In this document: one piece after another, positions 1 to 8,804 of the stretch
Layout: each line of letters opens with the position of its first letter
Position numbering within the stretch: position 1 is the first letter of the stretch
Assembly (NCBI GenBank): GCA_020052615.1
Contig: JAGVOT010000107.1
Span: 1 to 63,386, forward strand
DNA from: Nitrospirota bacterium
Lineage (GTDB): Bacteria; Nitrospirota; UBA9217
DNA length: 63,386 nucleotides
Direction: 5' to 3'
Made by a program: the position numbers and the translations under genes
Notes under the pieces: model-generated
The model's database searches: none
Told to the model about the DNA's origin: nothing
Seen by the model: only the letters and a program-made list of their open reading frames with translations

Positions 1-1557
1 CGGGAGGAGGGGGCGGCCTCATGGCGCTTCAGCAGGCCTTATCTGTTTTCGCTGGCCTTCTTTGCCCTTGCGCTGCTGAGCAAGCCCATGGCGGTGAGCC
101 TGCCGATCGTGCTGCTGATCCTGGACTGGCACCCATTCCGGCGGATCCGGTCCTGGACATCGCTTCGTGGCGTGCTTATCGAAAAACTGCCATTCCTAGG
201 GATGAGCATCATTTCGGCGGTCCTGACGATCATGGCCCAGAGGACCGGTGAGGCGATGCAGATGCTCGCAGCCGTGCCCTTGTGGGCGCGGCTGCTCGTT
301 GCGGCGAAAGCCATCGTTGTCTATGTGGGGAAAATGGCCTTGCCATTGGGGTTAAGCCCCTATTATCCCTACCCGCCAAAGCAGGAGATCATGCAGGGTC
401 TAGCATACTATCTCGGCGCCGTGTTTATCGTGCTCGGGGCCACCGTCGTCCTCCTGGTCATGGCCAATAAGCGAAGGGCCCTGCTGTCTGCGTGGGGGTA
501 TTATGTCGTGACGCTCGTCCCCGTGGTCGGCATCGTCCAGGTGGGCCTCCAGTCCATGGCGGACCGGTATACCTACCTTCCCAGTCTTGGCCCTTTCGTG
601 CTGCTCGGATTGGCCTCGGCATGGATCTGGGAGCAGGGGGCTTCGCTGAAACGACGGGGTTCGGCGCTTAAAAGCGCGAGTGTCGTGGCAGCATGTCTTC
701 TCGGCATAGCATTGTCCTGTCTGACGCTCAAGCAGATCCCTGTTTGGAAGAACGGGGTGGAACTCTGGAGTTCCGTTATTGAGCGGGATCCCGAGGGCAT
801 CCCCTTTGCCTATCACAATCGCGGTCTGGCGTATGAAGAGCAAGGACAGCTTGACCAGGCCTTGAGGGACCTGGATAAGGCCCTTTCTCTGGATCCGGCC
901 CCCTATGTCCGTTCGATCGCTTCTGCGAACCGCAAAGGGGTGCTCGAAAAGAAAGGGCTGATCGACAGCGCGATGGAGCGATTTGCAAAGGCCGTTTCGC
1001 TGAACGCCCGCGATGCAAAGGCATATATCTCGCGAGGGGTCGTGTTCGCCGAAGCCGGCATGTATGAGCGTGCCATCGAAGATTTCACCCGGGCGATCCT
1101 TCTCGACCCTGCCGATGCCGATGGGTATACGAGCCGCGGCCTGACCTTTGCGGAACAAGGGCGGGTCGATCGCGCGATCGAGGATTACAATGCGGCGATT
1201 CGGCTGAATCCTTCAAGCGCAGACGCCTTCCTGAACAGAGGCGTGGCATTCGAACAGTCCGGACAGCTCGAGCGCGCGCTGTCGGACTACGACAAGGCGC
1301 TCACCCTGGACCCCTCTGATGCGTTGGCATATAACAATCGGGGTCTTGTCCATGGCAAGATGGGTCGGATCACCGAGGCCCTTCAGGACCATACTGCCGC
1401 TCTCTCGCTGGATCCCGATTTTGTGAAGGTCTATCTGGATCGCGGCGAACTCTATCAGGAAACGGGTCGCACCGACCTTGCGCTCCAGGACTTCCAAAAG
1501 GCCTGTGATCGCGGGAGCGGGGAGGGATGCGCAGCAATACGCGCAGCCGCGAAATGA
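1..1557 (+). CDS. TMTC-like membrane protein with C-terminal TPR repeats (5' end outside window)
   Basis: The reading frame is open from base 1, so the true start lies upstream. The membrane half has several hydrophobic helices and the segments SKPMAVSLPIVLLILDWHPF and QSMADRYTYLPSLGPF, both repeated almost exactly in the next gene. From about residue 260 of the visible part come roughly six TPR units (pattern AYxxRGxxxxxxGxxxxAxxDxxxAIxLDP). This layout recalls TMTC-type proteins (DUF1736 plus TPR), which are GT-C-like membrane glycosyltransferases; a sugar-transfer role is inferred from that family and the glycan neighbours. It overlaps the following paralogue by 4 bases. Confidence 0.85.
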   Translation, partial: REEGAASWRFSRPYLFSLAFFALALLSKPMAVSLPIVLLILDWHPFRRIRSWTSLRGVLIEKLPFLGMSIISAVLTIMAQRTGEAMQMLAAVPLWARLLVAAKAIVVYVGKMALPLGLSPYYPYPPKQEIMQGLAYYLGAVFIVLGATVVLLVMANKRRALLSAWGYYVVTLVPVVGIVQVGLQSMADRYTYLPSLGPFVLLGLASAWIWEQGASLKRRGSALKSASVVAACLLGIALSCLTLKQIPVWKNGVELWSSVIERDPEGIPFAYHNRGLAYEEQGQLDQALRDLDKALSLDPAPYVRSIASANRKGVLEKKGLIDSAMERFAKAVSLNARDAKAYISRGVVFAEAGMYERAIEDFTRAILLDPADADGYTSRGLTFAEQGRVDRAIEDYNAAIRLNPSSADAFLNRGVAFEQSGQLERALSDYDKALTLDPSDALAYNNRGLVHGKMGRITEALQDHTAALSLDPDFVKVYLDRGELYQETGRTDLALQDFQKACDRGSGEGCAAIRAAAK

Positions 1558-3593
1558 CGGCGTTCATCATGAAAACACACCACAAGCGATATCTTCCTTA
1601 TTCCCTGGCGGCGTTCATTTCGCTCGCGGTTTTTCTGGTCTTTTTGCGGACCCTTCAAAACGGGTTTATCAATTGGGACGACGATGTCTATGTGATCAAT
1701 AATATCCATATCCGTTCGCTGAACGCGGCATTTTTCCGCTGGGCCTTTACGGAGTTCTATGCGGCGAACTGGCATCCTTTGACCTGGATCTCCCATGCGG
1801 TCGATTATGCCGTATGGGGATTGAATCCGGCGGGGCACCATGTTACGAACAGTGTCCTGCATTCGGTCAATACCTTTCTGGTCGTGCTCTTAGCGGCAGG
1901 ACTGCTGAGGGCATATGCAGAGCGGAACCCAGGGCGGGGGGGCGAGGCCCTCTTTGCAGATGATGTCTCGACGTATATGGCAGCCGGGGTAACCGGCGCT
2001 TTGTTCGGCCTTCACCCCTTGCGCGTGGAGTCCGTGGCCTGGGTGGCTGAAAGAAAAGATCTGCTTTGTTGTTTATTCTCCTTGCTGAGCATAAAGGCGT
2101 ATGCCCGATACGCGGCTGCGGTCACCCGTCAACCGGAGCGCAAGGGCATGCTGTCACGGTTTCTGCAGCGGACATATCTCACCAGTCTTTCCCTGTTCGT
2201 GATGGCGCTTTTGAGCAAGCCGATGGCGGTCACGGTTCCTGTCGTATTGCTGATTCTGGACGGACATCCGTTCAGGAGATATGATTCCTGGAAAACGCTC
2301 CGCGATGTTCTTGTCGAGAAAGCGCCGTTCATCCTTTTCAGTGCCGGATCATCGATCGTGACGGTATCCGCTCAGGAGACGACTGTCGCATCGTTGGAGT
2401 ATTATCCCCTTATGGAGCGATTCCTCGTGGGATTCCATTCGATCGTTCACTATCTGGTGAACATGCTGCTGCCGCTGAATCTGCTGCCCTTTTACGCCTA
2501 TCCGCCCGACGTGTCGTTATGGTCCGTGAAATATCTGATCCCAATAGTGCTGTTTGCCGGGATAACGGTCTGCTGCAGTGTGATGGCAAGGAAACAGCCT
2601 GTCTGGATGGCTGTCTGGCTGTACTATGTGATTACGCTGCTGCCGGTGATCGGCATCGTTCAGGTGGGAAACCAGTCCATGGCGGACCGCTACACGTATT
2701 TGCCGAGTCTGGGCCCCTTTCTTATCGCGGGCATGGGAGCAGCCTGGATCTGGGCACGGGCGGATTCCTCGAAGCAGTGGCGTGTTGCGGGCAAAGCATC
2801 CCTTGCCGCGGCAGCCTGTCTCCTGTTGAGTGCACTGTCCTTTGGAACAGTAAAACAGATCGCCCTCTGGAAAGACAACAGGGTCTTTTGGAACTATCTT
2901 GTGGAAAAGTCCCCCTATCCTATCCCCATCGCCTATAATAATCGCGGGCTGGCGTTCCAGGAATCAGGCCAGGCCGACCGGGCCATCGCGGACTTCACGA
3001 CGGCGATCACGCTCGACCCCGCTCACTATGCCGCGTATCTGGCCTATGTAAATCGGGGAATCGTTTTCAAGGATAGAGGGGAGATGTACAAGGCGCTGGA
3101 GGACTTCAATATGGCGCTCATCCTGAATCCCTCCTACGCGAACGCCTATTATAACCGGGGCTGGATATTCGCCGAAACGGGGCAGCTCGACCGCGCCGTC
3201 GAGGACTATACCAGGGCGATCGAGATCGATCCCGCTAACAGCAAGGCGTTCAATAACCGGGGGGCGGCCCATGAGGACCTGCGGCAGTTCGACCGGGCCC
3301 TTGCCGACTACGAGCAGGCGATCAGGCTCGACCCCTTCGACTATCTTGCCTACGGCAACCGGGGGATGGTCCTGAGCAGGATGGGCAGGCCGGGGGAGGC
3401 CGTCGAGAGCTTCACGAGGGCCATCGAGATCAATCCTGACTTCATCAGGGCCTATCGCGCCCGCGGGGAACTGTACGCCGCCATGGGGCTCCCTGATCGT
3501 TCGGAACAGGATCGTGCGCGGGCGGCGGCTCTGGAGGCCTCAGCGGTGCGCGCCGGGGCCGGACAGGAACGCAGCAGGGCGGGGGGCCGGTGA
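1554..3593 (+). CDS. TMTC-like membrane glycosyltransferase candidate with TPR repeats
   Basis: This is a full-length paralogue of the preceding gene. It opens with a membrane helix followed by an acidic loop (INWDDDVYVINN, near residue 40) of the kind GT-C enzymes place on the outer face of the membrane. About ten further helices follow, with HPLRVESVAWVAERKDLL and SMADRYTYLPSLGPF. About six TPRs fill the last 220 residues. Start: ATG 1554 overlaps the upstream stop as ATGA; ATG 1527 (GGAGGG directly against it) and ATG 1569 are alternatives. It is probably a membrane-bound sugar transferase or assembly factor; the acceptor is unknown. Confidence 0.85.
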   Translation: MTAFIMKTHHKRYLPYSLAAFISLAVFLVFLRTLQNGFINWDDDVYVINNIHIRSLNAAFFRWAFTEFYAANWHPLTWISHAVDYAVWGLNPAGHHVTNSVLHSVNTFLVVLLAAGLLRAYAERNPGRGGEALFADDVSTYMAAGVTGALFGLHPLRVESVAWVAERKDLLCCLFSLLSIKAYARYAAAVTRQPERKGMLSRFLQRTYLTSLSLFVMALLSKPMAVTVPVVLLILDGHPFRRYDSWKTLRDVLVEKAPFILFSAGSSIVTVSAQETTVASLEYYPLMERFLVGFHSIVHYLVNMLLPLNLLPFYAYPPDVSLWSVKYLIPIVLFAGITVCCSVMARKQPVWMAVWLYYVITLLPVIGIVQVGNQSMADRYTYLPSLGPFLIAGMGAAWIWARADSSKQWRVAGKASLAAAACLLLSALSFGTVKQIALWKDNRVFWNYLVEKSPYPIPIAYNNRGLAFQESGQADRAIADFTTAITLDPAHYAAYLAYVNRGIVFKDRGEMYKALEDFNMALILNPSYANAYYNRGWIFAETGQLDRAVEDYTRAIEIDPANSKAFNNRGAAHEDLRQFDRALADYEQAIRLDPFDYLAYGNRGMVLSRMGRPGEAVESFTRAIEINPDFIRAYRARGELYAAMGLPDRSEQDRARAAALEASAVRAGAGQERSRAGGR

Positions 3594-5200
3594 TCACCAT
3601 CAAGAGATCGAAAATCCTTCCGTGGATCATCCTCGGGATCATCCTGGCGTTCGTCATCGCGGTGCGCGTCCGCCTGCTCGACGTTCCGCTCGAACGCGAC
3701 GAAGGCGAATATGCATACATGGGACAGCTCATGCTTCAGGGGGTGCCCCCGTATGCCGAAGCGTACAACATGAAGCTGCCCGGGACCGCCATGATGTACG
3801 CCCTGTTCATGGCGCTGTTCGGACAGACCACATCGGGCATTCATGCGGGGCTGATGGCGGTGAATGCCGCCTCGATCGTCCTGGTCTTTCTGGTGGGCAG
3901 AAAACTGATGAGCACGGCGGGTGCGCTCTCGTCAAGCGCAGCGTATTCCGTTCTGTCCCTGGGCTCTTCCGTGCTCGGGTTTGCGGCTCATGCGACCCAC
4001 CTGGTAGTACTTCCCGCCTTAGGCGGGTCGCTTCTCCTGCTGAACGCCGTGAAGAAACGCGCGACCGCGGCCTTTTTTTTGCCCGGCATGCTCTTCGGTC
4101 TTGCGTTCATCATGAAGCAGCCGGGCCTGTTCTTTCTGCTGTTCGGCATGGCCTTCATGCTCTTCTCGCACGTTTCATCGGAGACGAAGCCGCCCGCAAA
4201 AGATCTCCTCCTTTCATTGTCCGCATTCTCCTCCGGAGGAGCGCTTCCCCTGCTGGCCGTCGTTCTCTGGACCGTTACCTCGGGCAGCTTTGAAAAGTTC
4301 TGGTTCTGGACGGTGCAATACGCCTTCAGCTACGGTTCCCAGGTCTCCGGGGATGCCGCCTGGTTTAATGCCGCATCCGGTCTGTCGGGAGCATCGGAAG
4401 GGGTCCTGCCCCTCTGGCTGCTTGCCCTGTCGGGTTTTGCGGCAATGTTCTTCTTCAAAGATATGTCGGGACAAAAGAGGTTTTTCACCCTCTTCCTGTT
4501 TTTTTCGACCCTGACGGTACTGCCCGGCTTTTATTTCAGGGCGCATTATTTCATCACCCTGCTGCCCGCACTGTCCCTGTCGGTCGGACTATTTGTCGAT
4601 ATCGTTAACAGGATGGGCAGCAGGTTCCAACCGCATCCTGTAGTGCGATGGGCGGGCTCGGGGGCGTTCATCGCGCTGCTGGCAAGCCTCATCGCATCAC
4701 AGAGCGGATACCTGTTCAGCGAAGATCCGGTCAGTCTCAGCAGACGGTTCTACGAAGGGAATCCTTTCGCCGAATCCATGGAAATAGCGCGGTTCATCGA
4801 AGCCGACAGCTCGCCGGCGGATAAAATCGCCGTGTTCGGCTCAGAGCCCCAGATCTATTTTTACGCGAAGAGACGAGCGGCAACGGGATATCTTTACACC
4901 TATGGTCTTATGGAGTATCATCCCTACGCACGGGAGATGCAGCAGGAAATGATTCGCGAGATCGAGCAATCGCGGCCAAAATACATCGTGGCCGTGCACG
5001 ACGATCTCTCGTGGCTCATCAGGCCTGGGTCGGAACGGCTCATTTTCGAGTGGTTCGAGAGCTACGTGCAGAGGGGCTACAAAGCGGTCGGGATCGTCGA
5101 TATGATCTCTCGCGACGGATCACTGTTCATCAGCGGCCCTGACGCGGAACATTATTCAGTTCGAGCATCAGCCTATCTGATCGTGTATAAGAGAGTATAG
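3590..5200 (+). CDS. GT-C family (PMT/ArnT-like, GT39) membrane glycosyltransferase
   Basis: The start is GTG 3590, overlapping the previous stop (GTGA), so translation is probably coupled. An N-terminal helix is followed by ERDEGEYAYMGQLMLQGVPP near residues 28-50, the outward-facing acidic motif of PMT_2/ArnT-type enzymes that use lipid-linked sugars. Ten or so hydrophobic helices and a soluble C-terminal domain (from about residue 400, containing FGSEPQIYFYAKRRAATGYL) complete the usual layout. It should transfer a sugar from a polyprenyl phosphate donor, perhaps one made by the GT2 downstream. The acceptor cannot be read from sequence. Confidence 0.85.
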   Translation: MITIKRSKILPWIILGIILAFVIAVRVRLLDVPLERDEGEYAYMGQLMLQGVPPYAEAYNMKLPGTAMMYALFMALFGQTTSGIHAGLMAVNAASIVLVFLVGRKLMSTAGALSSSAAYSVLSLGSSVLGFAAHATHLVVLPALGGSLLLLNAVKKRATAAFFLPGMLFGLAFIMKQPGLFFLLFGMAFMLFSHVSSETKPPAKDLLLSLSAFSSGGALPLLAVVLWTVTSGSFEKFWFWTVQYAFSYGSQVSGDAAWFNAASGLSGASEGVLPLWLLALSGFAAMFFFKDMSGQKRFFTLFLFFSTLTVLPGFYFRAHYFITLLPALSLSVGLFVDIVNRMGSRFQPHPVVRWAGSGAFIALLASLIASQSGYLFSEDPVSLSRRFYEGNPFAESMEIARFIEADSSPADKIAVFGSEPQIYFYAKRRAATGYLYTYGLMEYHPYAREMQQEMIREIEQSRPKYIVAVHDDLSWLIRPGSERLIFEWFESYVQRGYKAVGIVDMISRDGSLFISGPDAEHYSVRASAYLIVYKRV

Positions 5201-5253
5201 GGTCCGCCCCGGAACGGGGAGCATTGATTGAACGAAAGGGCGATCACGCATTC

Positions 5254-7845
5254 ATGGTGAACGAGAGGACAATAGTGTTCTTTAAGCGGCACCAGACAAT
5301 ATCGGCGTTCCTCGTGTTCGCCTGTCTCGCGGCCTATGCGATGGGCGCGAATCCCTTTGCCGGCCAGACCGTTGCGCCGTTCGATCTGTTGATGGCGTAT
5401 CCGGGCTGGTCGGAGATCCGCACTGACCGCGACGTGTTGAATACCCAGCCGAGCGACATTGTCGACGGCCTTCTCCCTGTCTGGGCCGCGCTCAAGGAAC
5501 AGATCCGGGCGGGGAAGGGGGCCCTCTGGAACCCTTACGGATCGGGCGGTGAACCGATATCGCTGGAGATCGGCAATCCGGCGTTCCTGCTGTTTCTTCT
5601 GGTCAGGGACAACGCGCTCGCGTTTTACCTCGTTGGCCTGGCGAAACTCGTTATTTCAGGGTTCGGCGGGTACCTGCTGCTGAGGGTCTTCTTCCGCTGG
5701 CTTCCCGCGGTCTGGGGCGGCATGGTCTATATGCTGTGCGGATTCAACACCGCCTGGTTCTTCTGGGACCAGGTGACTACCGCCATGTGGATACCCTGGC
5801 TCCTTTGGGCAACGGTCATGTATCTCAAGACGGATCATCCGAACTGGCTGCCGGCGATCGCGATCACATCGCTTCTGATGATCTTCGGAGGATTTCCCGC
5901 CGTCGCCGCCTTCGGCTTCTACTCCTTCGGACTGCTCATCCTGATCTGGGTCCTCTATGATCTTTTCGAGGCCAGGCGGGACGCGGGTGGACATGCGGTC
6001 ACACCGGGGCATTACGCGATAAAGGCCGGATTGCCGCTGCTCGCGGTCGGCGCTGCCTTTCTCACGGCATCGATGACCCTGATCCCTTTTGTCGATACCA
6101 TGCGTCAATTCAATCTCGGCTACCGGACCGGCGGCGGAACGAGCTTCGACAGCATCAGGGACCTTCTGCTTTTCTTCACGTGGGAGACCCCGCTGAAGGT
6201 GGAACGGACGGCGTATATCGGTCTGCTCGCCTTTTTCTTCGTACCTGCCGGCATGTATTCCGCGTTCCGTGTTTCCGACAGGGGCCTGAAGCGATTCATC
6301 CCCTATGCCGCCGTGCTCGTCGCCGTCTCCCTGCTCATAACCTTCGGATTGCTCCCGGACCGCGTCATACGGGCCATCCCCGTTTTCAATTCGAACCACT
6401 GGAGCCGCCTGATCGTCATACCCCTCCTGGGACTGGCGGTCCTGTCGTCGGCAGGGCTGGACGCCGTTCTCTCATTTCTCCCTCCAAGGCTTGCCCGTCT
6501 CCTCAAACTGACCCCGGTACTGTCGCAGAGGACCGTGATGGTCGCGGCGGTCCTCGTCCTGGCCGTCCAGTTCCAACAGCAAAAGGACTTTTTCAACGCC
6601 TACAACGCCATCGTGCCTTCAGCATGGTTTTATCCGCCGACGCCGGGCATCACGTATGTGAAAGAGCGCCTTAAACCGCTGCAGTCCGTGATCACGGACA
6701 ATTCCTACATGATCGGCGGGACCCTGGGGGCATACGGCATTCCCGAGTGGTTTGCCCATGCATTCCGGACGGACCGGGAGAAGGAGGTCCTGAGCGGCCT
6801 CGTGGTCGATCCCTTTGCATCGCCGACGGCAGCGTATATTCAGCCCGGGAACATCCGGTATGATTCCCCGCTCATGGATAAACTGGTGATACGGTATCTG
6901 CTGGTAAACCGGAATTCTCTCGAAGGCAGGAGGGTGCTTTCCTCGCCTGTCCTTACCCATGACCTGGCGCCACCTCTTCCCGATAATGCCTGGAGACAGC
7001 ATCTGTCGCTTTCGAACGATCTGACGGTGGGGGCCTTCGGCTTCCTGTTCTCGACATCGGGGAAGGAGCAGGCCCCGGCCCCTGTCCGTCTGACGCTGTT
7101 CAATGACCGGGGCGAGAGATACGGGCCGGAGCTGCAGCTCGGCAGGAACGATATCGCGGACAACCAATGGAGTTTTTTTGAGTACCCGTCCCGGGTCCCT
7201 CTGCGCAAGGGAGCGTATATTCTCGTGCTGTCGCTGGCTGCTGATCCGGGAAGCGCCCGGCTTTCGGCCGCCACTACGGCAACCGGAGGCGCGACCGGCG
7301 ACTATCTTGAAGTGAACGGACGCGGGACAGGAACTTCGCTCCAGCTCAAGATCGGCGTCTATGAACGCGGGCCTCTTGACGATCTCTCCAAAAAATGGAT
7401 CATCGCGGCGCCCGAGGAAGAGATCCTGGTCCTTGAGAACAGGAACGTAACGGGCAGCGCCTATTTTATCGATACCCTTGATCCCGCAAACGACCGGATC
7501 TCTTTTTCCGGCATGGAGGTCCGCCAGCCTTCGTCCGATCTCATAGAAATAGAGTACGTCCGTGACGGCGCCGGATGGATCGTCCTGCCCATGCATCTTC
7601 ACCCTGGCTGGAAGGCCTATGTTGATGAACGGCCGGCGCCTTATGATGCCTATTTGCAGATGCTGCCTGCGATACCGGTACCGGGAGCCTGCAGGATCGC
7701 ATTCCGCTACGAACCCGCGTCCGTGCGAACAGGAGCGGCATTCAGCTCCCTCGGCGTCGCAATGGGTGCGGCCTTATGGTGGTTTGCGCGCAGAAAACAA
7801 AAACAGGAAGACACCCGATCGGACCGGGAAAAGGAGGGCATGTGA
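5254..7845 (+). CDS. YfhO-like integral membrane protein
   Basis: This is a very large membrane protein (about 860 residues) with the YfhO-type N-terminus: one helix, then GQTVAPFDLLMAYPGW and WNPYGSGGEPISLEIGNPAF, then roughly a dozen helices, and a long extracytoplasmic C-terminal domain ending in one helix (residues ~840-855). In Gram-positive bacteria YfhO acts in glycosylation of lipoteichoic acid; here a GT-C role in envelope glycan assembly is inferred. Start uncertain: ATG 5254 chosen, with TTG 5224 just after a GGGGAG as alternative. It is followed without a gap by the GT2 gene. Confidence 0.8.
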   Translation: MVNERTIVFFKRHQTISAFLVFACLAAYAMGANPFAGQTVAPFDLLMAYPGWSEIRTDRDVLNTQPSDIVDGLLPVWAALKEQIRAGKGALWNPYGSGGEPISLEIGNPAFLLFLLVRDNALAFYLVGLAKLVISGFGGYLLLRVFFRWLPAVWGGMVYMLCGFNTAWFFWDQVTTAMWIPWLLWATVMYLKTDHPNWLPAIAITSLLMIFGGFPAVAAFGFYSFGLLILIWVLYDLFEARRDAGGHAVTPGHYAIKAGLPLLAVGAAFLTASMTLIPFVDTMRQFNLGYRTGGGTSFDSIRDLLLFFTWETPLKVERTAYIGLLAFFFVPAGMYSAFRVSDRGLKRFIPYAAVLVAVSLLITFGLLPDRVIRAIPVFNSNHWSRLIVIPLLGLAVLSSAGLDAVLSFLPPRLARLLKLTPVLSQRTVMVAAVLVLAVQFQQQKDFFNAYNAIVPSAWFYPPTPGITYVKERLKPLQSVITDNSYMIGGTLGAYGIPEWFAHAFRTDREKEVLSGLVVDPFASPTAAYIQPGNIRYDSPLMDKLVIRYLLVNRNSLEGRRVLSSPVLTHDLAPPLPDNAWRQHLSLSNDLTVGAFGFLFSTSGKEQAPAPVRLTLFNDRGERYGPELQLGRNDIADNQWSFFEYPSRVPLRKGAYILVLSLAADPGSARLSAATTATGGATGDYLEVNGRGTGTSLQLKIGVYERGPLDDLSKKWIIAAPEEEILVLENRNVTGSAYFIDTLDPANDRISFSGMEVRQPSSDLIEIEYVRDGAGWIVLPMHLHPGWKAYVDERPAPYDAYLQMLPAIPVPGACRIAFRYEPASVRTGAAFSSLGVAMGAALWWFARRKQKQEDTRSDREKEGM

Positions 7846-8783
7846 AGCTTATAATCCAGATCCCCTGCTACAATGAGGCCGGTACGCTCGAGATCACGCT
7901 CAAGGACCTGCCGCGGTCCCTTGAAGGCGTCGACCGCGTGGAGTGGCTGGTGATCGATGACGGGAGCACGGACGACACCGTCGCGGTCGCGCGGAAGCAC
8001 GGCGTGGACCATGTCGTCAGCATTCCCAGGAACCGGGGGCTGGCCGGCGCCTTCGTGGCGGGGCTGGACGCATGTGTGCGGCTGGGGGCGGACATCATCG
8101 TCAACACCGACGGGGACAACCAGTACCGCGCCCAGGACATGGGCGCGCTGCTGCGGCCGATCCTGGAGGGGAAGGCCGACATGGTCGTGGGTGCGCGGCC
8201 CATCTCCGAGATAGGGCATTTCCCGCCGATCAAGAAAGTGCTGCAGAAACTGGGGAGCCGGGTCGTCCGCCTGGCGAGCAGGACCGATGTCCCCGACGCG
8301 CCAAGCGGATTTCGCGCCCTGACCCGCGACGCCGCCCTCCGGCTGAACGTGTTCAGTGACTATACGTACACCCTGGAGACGCTCATCCAGGCCGGCCAGA
8401 AGCACATGGCCGTCGCATCGGTGCCGGTCGGGGTGAACAGGGAACTGCGGCCGTCGAGGCTGGTCAAGAGCATTCCCTCGTACGTCAAACGATCGCTGGT
8501 GACGATCGTGCGGATATTCGTCGTCTACCGGCCGTTCCGGTTCTTCCTCTCCATCGGGCTCGTGCTGTTCGGGCTCGGATTCCTGCTGGGTCTCCGGTTC
8601 CTCTACTTCTTCGTCACCGAGGATTCCGCCGGGCATGTTCAGTCATTGATCCTGTCATCGGTCCTCCTGGGCATCGGTTTCCAGACCATGCTGGTGGCGT
8701 TCCTGGCGGACCTGCTTGCCGTGAACAGAAGGCTCATGGAGGATATCCAGTACCGGTTGAGAAAAGGGGACAGCGGAAAATGA
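7842..8783 (+). CDS. GT2 glycosyltransferase, polyprenyl-phosphate sugar synthase type
   Basis: The start is GTG 7842, 3 bases after an AAGGAGGG ribosome-binding site (7831-7838), overlapping the previous gene by 4 bases. The GT-A fold shows IPCYNEAGTLEITLKDLP, VIDDGSTDDT and NTDGDNQYRAQDM (donor and metal-binding Asp residues), with APSGFRALTRDAAL further on. Two C-terminal helices (about residues 225-285) resemble DPM1/ArnC/GtrB-type enzymes. It probably makes a lipid-phosphate-linked sugar that the upstream GT-C proteins use. The gene ends 21 bases from the end of a convergent gene. Confidence 0.88.
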   Translation: MKLIIQIPCYNEAGTLEITLKDLPRSLEGVDRVEWLVIDDGSTDDTVAVARKHGVDHVVSIPRNRGLAGAFVAGLDACVRLGADIIVNTDGDNQYRAQDMGALLRPILEGKADMVVGARPISEIGHFPPIKKVLQKLGSRVVRLASRTDVPDAPSGFRALTRDAALRLNVFSDYTYTLETLIQAGQKHMAVASVPVGVNRELRPSRLVKSIPSYVKRSLVTIVRIFVVYRPFRFFLSIGLVLFGLGFLLGLRFLYFFVTEDSAGHVQSLILSSVLLGIGFQTMLVAFLADLLAVNRRLMEDIQYRLRKGDSGK

Positions 8784-8804
8784 CCGGAAGAAGAGAACGC
8801 CTTG

